Assembly (NCBI RefSeq): GCF_003610635.1
Contig: NZ_RAQJ01000001.1
Coordinates: 930,474 to 994,473 of the forward strand
Origin: Ichthyenterobacterium magnum
Lineage (GTDB): Bacteria > Bacteroidota > Bacteroidia > Flavobacteriales > Flavobacteriaceae
Reading direction: 5' to 3'
DNA length: 64,000 bases
The position numbers and the translations under genes are program-made. The notes under the pieces are model-generated. The model saw only the letters and a list, made by a program, of their open reading frames with translations, did not search any database and was not told the DNA's origin. Of this stretch, positions 1-6,932 are shown one piece after another. How positions within the stretch are numbered: position 1 is the stretch's first letter; the number at the start of each line of letters is the position of its first letter.

Positions 1-1
1 C

Positions 2-2827
2 AATAACGATTTAAATGCTATTGAAAATAAAGACTTTAAATTAAAGATTTCTACTGCGGGCGATATTATTCCTGAAAACGCTCAAATTCATTACAACGGA
101 GAGTCTTATTTTTTACAGCAAACCGCACCTGGTCAATTTGAGTATGTGTTTTCCCAGCTTAAAAGCGCTATAAATTTTAAGTTATCTGCTAATGACGTAA
201 GCTCAAGAGATTATAAATTAAGCTTAATAAATACACCAACCTTGGTTAATTTTGAAATGGCTTTAGATTATCCTTCGCATACAAGAAAAAAAGATGAGGT
301 TTTACAAAGCACAGGAAACACAACAATTCCTGAAGGCACAAAAGTAACTTGGAAAGTCAATACAAGGTCTACAGATGCGGTTAAACTGTATACTCAAGAC
401 ACCTTAGATTTCGATGTAAAGCCCAATGGAAATTTTGAGGCTACTAAACGAATTTTTAGTAACCTAGAATACAATATTAGCACAAGTAATAAAGCATTAA
501 AAGATTACGAAAACCTAGCATTTTCAATTAATGTTATTAAAGACAATTACCCAGAGATCAACCTAAAAGTTGAAAAAGATTCTATAGACAATCAATCACT
601 TTATTTCCTTGGGCAAGTGAGTGATGATTACGGATTAAGCAAACTGCAGTTGGTCTATTATCCATCAGAAAACGAAGCGAATAAAGCCTATGAAATAATA
701 GGGATATCTAAATCAAATTTTGACGAATTTGTAAGTGCGTTTCCAAATCAATTACAACTTGAAGAAGGCACAAACTATGAGCTATACTTTCAAGTATTTG
801 ATAATGATGCGTTACACAATTATAAAAGCACAAAGAGCTCTGTTTTCACATATAGAAAATTGACTAAAGATGAAGAAGAACAAAAACAACTTAAAGAGCA
901 AAACGAAACAATTAAAGATTTAAGTAAGTCTTTTGATAAGCTAAAAGAACAAGACAAGAAACTTGAAGAATTATCTAAAACCCAAAAGGAAAAACAAGAA
1001 CTTAATTTTAATGATAAGAAGAAGTTTGAAAACTTTTTGAAGCGCCAGAAAGAGCAAGAGCAATTAATGCAAAATTTTAATAAGAAATTAAAAGATAATT
1101 TAGAAGAATTTCAAAACGAAAACAAAGAAGAAGATAAGTTTAAAGAAGATTTAAAAAAACGCTTAGACGAAAACGAAAAACAGTTAAAAGAAGATGAAAA
1201 GCTGTTAGACGAATTGGAAAAACTTCAAGAAAAAATTAAAAAAGAAGAGTTAACTCAAAAGCTAGAAGAGTTAGCAAAACAAAACAAAAACAAAAAAAGA
1301 AGTTTGGAGCAACTTTTAGAGCTTACCAAACGCTATTATGTAGCTAAAAAAGCTGAAAAGCTTCAAAAAGAATTAGAAGATCTGGCTAAAGAGCAAGAAA
1401 AGCTTTCTGAAGAAACTAAAGAGAAGAATACAAAAGAAGCACAAGAAGATTTAAACAAAAAATTTGAAGACTTTCAGAAGGAAATGGAAGAACTTCAAAA
1501 CGAAAATAAAGCCCTTAAAAAACCTATAGATGTACCTCAAGATAAAGGCGCAGAAGAAGATGTAAAAAAAGACCAACAAGAAGCTACTGAAGAATTAGAG
1601 AAAAAAGAGAAAAACGAAGAAGAAGGTAAAGAGCAAGAATCACAACAAAACGAACAAAAAGCTAAGAAAAAGCAAAAAAAGGCTGCTCAAAAAATGAAAG
1701 AAATGAGCATGCAAATGGCTCAAATGATGCAAATGGGTGGCGGCGAGCAAATGTCTGAAGACGCTACTGTATTAAGACAAATATTAGATAATCTAGTCTT
1801 ATTTTCTTTTGACCAAGAAGGATTGATGAATCAATTTAAAAGTATTGAGATTAACCACAACGAGTATGGTAAACATTTGCGCAAACAGAGTAATTTAAGG
1901 GAGCATTTTGCACATGTAGATGATAGTCTTTTTGCTTTATCGTTAAGACAACCTGCTTTATCTGAGCAAGTTAATAAGCAAATTACAGAGGTCTTTTTTA
2001 ATATAGATAAATCTCTGTCGCAATTATCTGAAAATCAATTATATCAAGGTGTTTCAACGCAACAATATACAGTTTCAGCAACGAACACTTTAGCAAGTTT
2101 CTTGAGCGATATTCTAGATAATATGGAAGCGCAAATGAATCCGTCAATGGGTCAAGGTAGTGGTCAACAAGATATGCAACTTCCAGATATTATAATGAGT
2201 CAAGAAGAGCTGAATAAGCAAATGCAAGAAGGCATGAAAAAAAGCCAACAAGGTAAACCTCAAGAAGGCGAAGGTCAAAAAGAAGGCGATAGTGATAAAG
2301 AAAAAGAAGGTGAAGACGGAAAGAAAAAAGGGAAAGAAGGAAAAGAAGGTAATGAGGGCGAAGAAGGAAAAGAAGGTGGTGGTCAGCAAGGTGAAGGCGA
2401 AGGTAGTAGCGAAGACTCTAACGGAGAATTGTATAGAATTTACCAACAGCAACAACAACTTAGGCAAGCTCTAGAAGACAGATTAGGAAAAGAAGGAAAA
2501 AATGGTGTTGGAGGAGAACTACTTAAAAAAATGGAAGAAGTAGAACTTGATTTAATAAATAAAGGGTTTACAAATCAGACACTTCAGAAAATGATGGATT
2601 TACAACATCAACTTCTTAAATTAGAAAACGCAACATTTATGCAAGGAGAAGATAATAAACGCGAGTCAGAAACTAATACAAAGACGTACAATAACAATGT
2701 AAATAATCAGATCCCTACAGCGAAACAATATTTTAATACCACTGAAATTTTAAACCGACAAACACTACCTTTGCAACAGGTTTATAAAAAGAAAGTTCAA
2801 GAGTATTTTAAAAAAGCGAATGATTAG
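2..2827 (+). CDS. DUF4175-type coiled-coil membrane-associated protein, 5' end missing
   Basis: The reading frame is open from the first bases of the window, so the gene starts upstream; the GTG at 146 is internal. The visible 941 residues begin with beta-rich, Ig-like sequence. From about residue 290 (of the visible part) comes a very long K/E/Q-rich coiled coil, then a short Met/Gln patch, a Gly/Glu/Lys low-complexity stretch (about bases 2230-2420) and a helical C-terminus. This composition and the order with ybeY and mnmG match the large DUF4175-type proteins of Flavobacteriia, which normally start with membrane helices; those are outside this window. The molecular role is unknown; a scaffold at the membrane is inference. 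The stop overlaps the ybeY start by 8 bases, so the two are probably co-transcribed. Confidence 0.75.
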   Translation, partial: NNDLNAIENKDFKLKISTAGDIIPENAQIHYNGESYFLQQTAPGQFEYVFSQLKSAINFKLSANDVSSRDYKLSLINTPTLVNFEMALDYPSHTRKKDEVLQSTGNTTIPEGTKVTWKVNTRSTDAVKLYTQDTLDFDVKPNGNFEATKRIFSNLEYNISTSNKALKDYENLAFSINVIKDNYPEINLKVEKDSIDNQSLYFLGQVSDDYGLSKLQLVYYPSENEANKAYEIIGISKSNFDEFVSAFPNQLQLEEGTNYELYFQVFDNDALHNYKSTKSSVFTYRKLTKDEEEQKQLKEQNETIKDLSKSFDKLKEQDKKLEELSKTQKEKQELNFNDKKKFENFLKRQKEQEQLMQNFNKKLKDNLEEFQNENKEEDKFKEDLKKRLDENEKQLKEDEKLLDELEKLQEKIKKEELTQKLEELAKQNKNKKRSLEQLLELTKRYYVAKKAEKLQKELEDLAKEQEKLSEETKEKNTKEAQEDLNKKFEDFQKEMEELQNENKALKKPIDVPQDKGAEEDVKKDQQEATEELEKKEKNEEEGKEQESQQNEQKAKKKQKKAAQKMKEMSMQMAQMMQMGGGEQMSEDATVLRQILDNLVLFSFDQEGLMNQFKSIEINHNEYGKHLRKQSNLREHFAHVDDSLFALSLRQPALSEQVNKQITEVFFNIDKSLSQLSENQLYQGVSTQQYTVSATNTLASFLSDILDNMEAQMNPSMGQGSGQQDMQLPDIIMSQEELNKQMQEGMKKSQQGKPQEGEGQKEGDSDKEKEGEDGKKKGKEGKEGNEGEEGKEGGGQQGEGEGSSEDSNGELYRIYQQQQQLRQALEDRLGKEGKNGVGGELLKKMEEVELDLINKGFTNQTLQKMMDLQHQLLKLENATFMQGEDNKRESETNTKTYNNNVNNQIPTAKQYFNTTEILNRQTLPLQQVYKKKVQEYFKKAND

Positions 2828-3230
2828 TTTTAACTACGAGACAGATTTCAAACTTACCAACGAAAAAAATTTAGTTAATTGGGTTTCTTCTTCAATTAAA
2901 AACGAAGGCTATAAAGAAGGTGATATTAATTATATTTTTTGTGACGATAACTATTTACATAAGCTTAATGTTGAGTTTTTAAACCACGATACACTTACAG
3001 ATATTATTAGTTTTGATTATACAATAGGTAAGGAAGTAAGTGGCGATATATATATATCTGTAGAAAGAGTTATGGATAACGCAAAGGATTTTAATGTTGA
3101 TTTTATTGAAGAACTTAACAGAGTTATAATTCACGGTGTACTTCATTATTGTGGCTATAAAGATAAATCTGAAGCTGATGCTAAGCAGATGCGTGAGAAA
3201 GAAAATTACTACATCAACGAGCTTATTTAA
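2820..3230 (+). CDS. ybeY: Endoribonuclease YbeY (16S rRNA 3' maturation)
   Basis: A 136-residue protein of usual YbeY length. The metal site is visible as HGVLHYCGYKD at residues 105-115, giving His105 and His109; the third ligand, His in the classic HGxxHxxGYxH signature, is Asp115 here. The upstream NHDTLTDIISF segment (about 55-65) and SGDIYIS are also family hallmarks. YbeY is a zinc RNase acting in 16S rRNA 3' processing and 70S quality control in the cytoplasm. It overlaps the preceding coiled-coil gene by 8 bases and lies 83 bases upstream of mnmG, the usual flavobacterial order. Confidence 0.93.
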   Translation: MISFNYETDFKLTNEKNLVNWVSSSIKNEGYKEGDINYIFCDDNYLHKLNVEFLNHDTLTDIISFDYTIGKEVSGDIYISVERVMDNAKDFNVDFIEELNRVIIHGVLHYCGYKDKSEADAKQMREKENYYINELI

Positions 3231-3247
3231 AATTCATTAAATCAGTG

Positions 3248-3255
3248 TATATTTG
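3248..3255 (+). promoter_or_regulatory. Candidate -7 promoter element for mnmG
   Basis: TATATTTG fits the Bacteroidota -7 consensus TAnnTTTG and lies 58 bases before the mnmG start, between ybeY and the first parS-like site. No TTG is seen at the expected -33 distance, so the assignment rests on the -7 box alone. Confidence 0.4.
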
Positions 3256-3282
3256 CAAATTCAAAAGAAAACAACAATCAAT

Positions 3283-3298
3283 TGTTTCACGTGGAACA
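3283..3298. other. parS-like centromere site 1 (ParB binding)
   Basis: TGTTTCACGTGGAACA; its reverse complement TGTTCCACGTGAAACA fits the bacterial parS consensus TGTTNCACGTGAAACA exactly. The flanking bases extend the symmetry (CAATTG on the left, AACAATT on the right). It lies 15 bases upstream of mnmG. An identical 16-mer lies just after mnmG. ParB binding is inferred from the match; parA and parB are not in this window. Confidence 0.75.
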
Positions 3299-3313
3299 AT
3301 TATATAAATAAAA

Positions 3314-5185
3314 ATGTTTAACGAGGTATACGACGTTATAGTGGTTGGAGCTGGTCACGCAGGAAGCGAAGCCGCAGCGGCTGCAGCAAACATGGGAAGC
3401 AAAACACTGCTAATTACCATGAATCTACAAAACATTGCGCAAATGTCTTGTAATCCTGCTATGGGCGGAATTGCTAAAGGGCAAATTGTGCGTGAAATTG
3501 ATGCGCTTGGTGGTTATAGCGGAATTGTAAGTGACACATCTGCAATTCAGTTTAAAATGCTTAACAAATCTAAAGGACCTGCCATGTGGAGTCCTAGAGT
3601 ACAAAGTGATCGTATGCGTTTTGCTGAAGACTGGCGATTAATATTAGAAAGCACGCCTAATTTAGATTTTTATCAAGAAATGGTGTCTGGTTTAATTGTC
3701 GAAAACCATAAAGTTGTTGGAGTTAAAACATCATTAGGTCTTGAAGTTAAGGCTAAGACTGTTGTGCTTACGAACGGTACTTTTTTAAATGGACTAATTC
3801 ATATTGGTGATAAGAATTTTGGTGGTGGTAGAGCTGGCGAAAAAGCTGCTACTGGCATTACAGAACAATTGGTCAATTTAGGATTTGATTCAGGAAGAAT
3901 GAAAACAGGAACACCACCAAGAGTTGATGGGCGTTCTTTAGATTATTCTAAAATGATTGTACAGCCAGGTGATGTTGTGCCTGAAAAGTTTTCTTATTCA
4001 GATGTTACAAAACCGTTAACAGAACAACGTGATTGTCACATGTCTTATACGAGTCCAGAAGTACATGATTTACTTCGCGAAGGCTTTGAGCGTTCGCCAA
4101 TGTTTAATGGTAGAATTAAAAGTACAGGACCGCGTTATTGTCCCTCAATTGAAGATAAAATTAATCGCTTTGCAGATAAGGATAGGCATCAACTTTTTGT
4201 AGAACCTGAGGGTTGGAATACTGTTGAGGTTTATGTAAATGGGTTTTCAACATCGCTTCCAGAAGATGTTCAGTTTAAAGCATTGCGCTCTGTTGTTGGG
4301 TTTGAAAACGTTAAGTTTTTTAGACCAGGTTACGCAATAGAATATGATTATTTTCCACCAACGCAATTAAAACATACGTTAGAAACTAAACTTGTAGATG
4401 GTTTGTTTTTTGCAGGACAAATTAACGGAACAACTGGATATGAAGAAGCTGCTTCTCAAGGCTTGATGGCAGGAATTAATGCCGCATTACAGGTTCAAGA
4501 ACGCGAAGAATTTATATTAAAACGTAGTGAAGCTTATATAGGAGTTTTGGTTGACGATTTAATTACAAAAGGCACAGAAGAACCTTATAGAATGTTTACA
4601 TCTAGAGCAGAATATAGAACGCTTTTAAGACAAGATAACGCAGACTTTAGACTAACACCAAAAGGTTATGATTTAGGCTTGGCTAGTGAAAAACGCATGA
4701 AGCGAATGGAACAAAAACAAGAAGCTTCAGATAAGTTTGTTGAATTTTTTAGAACGACAAGTGTTAAACCACACGAAGCAAACCCTGTTTTAGAGTCTAA
4801 AAACTCTGCTTTAGTTAAGCAATCAGATAAGATGTTTAAGTTGTTTTCGAGGCCAAATATTACAACCGAAGACATGCGTAATTTTAAGGCCGTAGAAAGC
4901 TATATTCAAGAAAATAACCTTGACAGAGAAGTGATTGAGCAAACGGAGATTCAGATAAAATATTCTGGCTATATCGAAAAAGAAAAGAATAATGCCGACA
5001 AGTTAAATAGACTAGAGGATGTAAAGATTCCTAAAAACTTTGATTATTCTATGTTAAAATCAATGAGTCTTGAGGCAAGAGAAAAACTTACAAATATTCA
5101 GCCAGTTACTATTTCTCAAGCATCAAGAATTAGTGGTGTTTCTCCTGCAGATGTTTCAGTTTTATTAGTGTATTTAGGTAGATAA
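3314..5185 (+). CDS. mnmG: tRNA uridine-5-carboxymethylaminomethyl modification enzyme MnmG (GidA)
   Basis: A 623-residue FAD protein that with MnmE makes the (carboxymethyl)aminomethyl modification on U34 of certain tRNAs. The Rossmann motif GAGHAG sits at residues 12-17, followed by the family segments SCNPAMGGIAKG, the GGGRAGEKAATGIT block, the TGTPPRVDG loop and, near residue 380, the FAGQINGTTGYEEAASQG signature. The C-terminal helical domain with SRISGVSPADVSVLLVYL is complete, so the gene is full length. It is flanked on both sides by identical parS-like sites. Start ATG at 3314 is the first ATG after the first parS site and gives the canonical N-terminus. Confidence 0.97.
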   Translation: MFNEVYDVIVVGAGHAGSEAAAAAANMGSKTLLITMNLQNIAQMSCNPAMGGIAKGQIVREIDALGGYSGIVSDTSAIQFKMLNKSKGPAMWSPRVQSDRMRFAEDWRLILESTPNLDFYQEMVSGLIVENHKVVGVKTSLGLEVKAKTVVLTNGTFLNGLIHIGDKNFGGGRAGEKAATGITEQLVNLGFDSGRMKTGTPPRVDGRSLDYSKMIVQPGDVVPEKFSYSDVTKPLTEQRDCHMSYTSPEVHDLLREGFERSPMFNGRIKSTGPRYCPSIEDKINRFADKDRHQLFVEPEGWNTVEVYVNGFSTSLPEDVQFKALRSVVGFENVKFFRPGYAIEYDYFPPTQLKHTLETKLVDGLFFAGQINGTTGYEEAASQGLMAGINAALQVQEREEFILKRSEAYIGVLVDDLITKGTEEPYRMFTSRAEYRTLLRQDNADFRLTPKGYDLGLASEKRMKRMEQKQEASDKFVEFFRTTSVKPHEANPVLESKNSALVKQSDKMFKLFSRPNITTEDMRNFKAVESYIQENNLDREVIEQTEIQIKYSGYIEKEKNNADKLNRLEDVKIPKNFDYSMLKSMSLEAREKLTNIQPVTISQASRISGVSPADVSVLLVYLGR

Positions 5186-5192
5186 ATAAAAT

Positions 5193-5208
5193 TGTTTCAC
5201 GTGGAACA
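5193..5208. other. parS-like centromere site 2 (ParB binding)
   Basis: TGTTTCACGTGGAACA, identical to the site at 3283-3298, placed 8 bases after the mnmG stop and 11 bases before the next start. The reverse complement matches the parS consensus exactly. Two perfect copies about 1.9 kb apart in the only intergenic gaps around one gene argue against chance. Confidence 0.75.
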
Positions 5209-5218
5209 TTGAGTTTTA

Positions 5219-6094
5219 ATGAAAGAAAAAACTACATACTTATCTTTAAAAGATCATTCTATTTCTGGAGAGGATTTTCAGTTAGTTTATAATGAAAATT
5301 TAGATTTATTAGAAACATTTCCTCAGCCAAAAGCTGATAAGTTACCAGAATATTATAAAAGCGAAGACTATATTTCTCATACAGATGCTAAGCGAAACCT
5401 GTTTGAAAAAGTATATCATATTATTAAATCAATTTCGCTTAAACGGAAATTGAAACTTATAAATTCGTTCAGTTTTACAGAAAAGAAACTTTTAGATGTT
5501 GGTTGCGGCACAGGAGATTTTCTTAAAGTAGCAAAAGATAGTAATTGGCTAGTTTCAGGAATTGAGCCTAATGCAGAAGCCAGAAAAATAGCTAATAAGA
5601 AAACTAATAATTCTGTTTTTGAAATAGAACAACTTTTAAAGTTTAAACCACATAGTTTTGATGTGATCTCGCTGTGGCATGTATTAGAACATCTACCAAA
5701 ACTAGATGAACATATTGCAGTGTTTGAAAAACTGTTAAAACCAGACGGTGTTTTAATAATCGCTGTACCTAATTATAAAAGTTATGATGCATTGCATTAT
5801 AAAAACTATTGGGCAGCTTTTGATGTGCCAAGACATTTGTGGCATTTTTCGCAAACATCAATATCTAAGTTAATGGCTAATGTAAATATGAGTGTTGTAA
5901 AAACGCTTCCAATGAAATTTGATGCGTTTTATGTCTGCCTACTTTCAGAAAAATATAAATCCGGTTTTATAAATCCTATTAAGGGGTTTTGGTTTGGATT
6001 GCTCTCAAACCTTAATGCAAAGAAAACAAAAGAGTACTCATCTTTAATTTATATCATTAAAAAACAGAATACTAACATAAAGCAGTATAATTAA
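5219..6094 (+). CDS. Class I SAM-dependent methyltransferase
   Basis: A 291-residue protein with a methyltransferase fold of the Methyltransf_11/23 type. Motif I LLDVGCGTGDF (residues 91-101) forms the SAM site; the FDVISLWHVLEHL segment (about 146-158) is the motif around the adenine/acidic loop. An N-terminal 60 residues with no zinc-finger cysteines precedes it. The substrate is not evident; the family includes enzymes acting on small molecules and on quinone or sugar intermediates. It follows mnmG directly, with only the second parS-like site between, and may be read through from mnmG. Confidence 0.8.
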   Translation: MKEKTTYLSLKDHSISGEDFQLVYNENLDLLETFPQPKADKLPEYYKSEDYISHTDAKRNLFEKVYHIIKSISLKRKLKLINSFSFTEKKLLDVGCGTGDFLKVAKDSNWLVSGIEPNAEARKIANKKTNNSVFEIEQLLKFKPHSFDVISLWHVLEHLPKLDEHIAVFEKLLKPDGVLIIAVPNYKSYDALHYKNYWAAFDVPRHLWHFSQTSISKLMANVNMSVVKTLPMKFDAFYVCLLSEKYKSGFINPIKGFWFGLLSNLNAKKTKEYSSLIYIIKKQNTNIKQYN

Positions 6095-6254
6095 TGATTT
6101 TAATTAGTAAAGGATGAAACTTAAGCCTTTTAATTTAAACGCGCTTAAATCAACTTAAAACAAGTAGTTTTTAATAGACTGAATTTATAATTTTATTATA
6201 AACGATTAATTGTAACTATATTAAATATTTTACTAAATAACAGTTTAACTTTTT

Positions 6255-6262
6255 TACATTTG
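6255..6262 (+). promoter_or_regulatory. Candidate -7 promoter element for the OmpH-like lipoprotein gene
   Basis: TACATTTG matches TAnnTTTG and is 25 bases before the ATG at 6287, in a 192-base intergenic gap. No TTG at -33 spacing was found. Confidence 0.45.
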
Positions 6263-6286
6263 CAAAAATTTAATAATTAAATAAAA

Positions 6287-6802
6287 ATGAAAAACCTAGT
6301 AGCTGCATTTATTGCAATTATAATTTTAACATCTTGTCAAGAACAACAAAAAATAGGATTTATTGATAATGGAAAAGTGATTAACGATTATCAAGAAAAA
6401 ATAGATGTTGAAGAAAAATATAAACTAAAGGACGAAGTTTTTAAAAAGAAAACGGATAGTATTGGAAAAGCATTTCAATTAGAAGCACAAGCATTTCAAT
6501 TGAAAGCCGCTAAAATGTCACAAAAAAAGCAACAAGAAGAATATCAAGCTTTAGGGCAAAAACAACAATTGTTACAACAACAAATTCAATTTGAACAACA
6601 GCAAATACAACAACAGTTTCAAACCGAAATAGACTCCGTTATTGCTAAAGTAAAAACATTTGTAAAAGGCTATGGCAAATCAAATGGTTATTCATATATA
6701 TTAGGCAGTAACGAAGCAGGTAGTGTTATGTATGGCGAAGAACAAAGTGATTTATCTAAAACCATTATAGAAGCTTTAAATGTAGAGTATAGTAAAGAAT
6801 AA
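6287..6802 (+). CDS. OmpH/Skp-like periplasmic chaperone lipoprotein
   Basis: A 171-residue protein with an N-terminal signal ending in a lipobox (LTSC, Cys17), so it is predicted to be lipid-anchored. After the anchor come KIGFIDNGKVINDY, typical of the start of the OmpH/Skp fold, then a long Gln-rich coiled-coil arm (about 45-120) and a C-terminal beta segment (YGKSNGYSYILGSNEAGSVMY) that closes the Skp body. Skp-type chaperones hold unfolded outer-membrane proteins in the periplasm; lipidated forms occur in Bacteroidota. It has its own upstream promoter candidate and a strong terminator, so it is probably a single-gene unit. Confidence 0.78.
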   Translation: MKNLVAAFIAIIILTSCQEQQKIGFIDNGKVINDYQEKIDVEEKYKLKDEVFKKKTDSIGKAFQLEAQAFQLKAAKMSQKKQQEEYQALGQKQQLLQQQIQFEQQQIQQQFQTEIDSVIAKVKTFVKGYGKSNGYSYILGSNEAGSVMYGEEQSDLSKTIIEALNVEYSKE

Positions 6803-6818
6803 GTCTATAAATAACTTA

Positions 6819-6856
6819 AAAAAAGCCAAGCTTGAAAAAGCTTGGCTTTTTTTTTG
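6819..6856 (+). terminator. Rho-independent terminator after the OmpH-like gene
   Basis: A 13-bp perfect stem, AAAAGCCAAGCTT (6821-6833) with AAGCTTGGCTTTT (6838-6850), around a GAAA tetraloop and followed by a T run to 6855. It lies 17 bases after the stop. The A tract on the left could also make it work on the other strand. Confidence 0.9.
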
Positions 6857-6865
6857 AATACAAAT

Positions 6866-6892
6866 GCAACCTTTTAAATTTTTGCTTGTCTA
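6866..6892 (+). promoter_or_regulatory. ECF-sigma-type promoter before the TonB receptor
   Basis: GCAACC (6866-6871), a 16-base spacer, then GTCTA (6888-6892). The same two boxes with the same spacer length occur before the ECF sigma gene (10182-10208). The upstream AC-containing and downstream GTC elements resemble ECF promoters and differ from the TAnnTTTG housekeeping type. Transcription would start about 35-40 bases before the receptor ATG at 6933, which also shows that the ATG at 6864 inside the promoter is not the start codon. Confidence 0.7.
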
Positions 6893-6932
6893 TAGAATTA
6901 AATTATCAATCATTAAAACAAATAAATCAAAA

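Noticed and set aside
2144-2474. Open frames on both strands across the Gly/Glu/Lys run of the DUF4175-type gene
   Set aside because: They follow from the low-complexity codons of the main frame, have no start context or homology signal.
6540-6630. CAA-rich stretch in the OmpH-like gene as a microsatellite
   Set aside because: It encodes the Gln-rich coiled coil expected for this family and is not a regular repeat.
6864-6932. Longer N-terminus for the TonB receptor
   Set aside because: It overlaps the ECF promoter and would bury the signal peptide; the ATG at 6933 is better.
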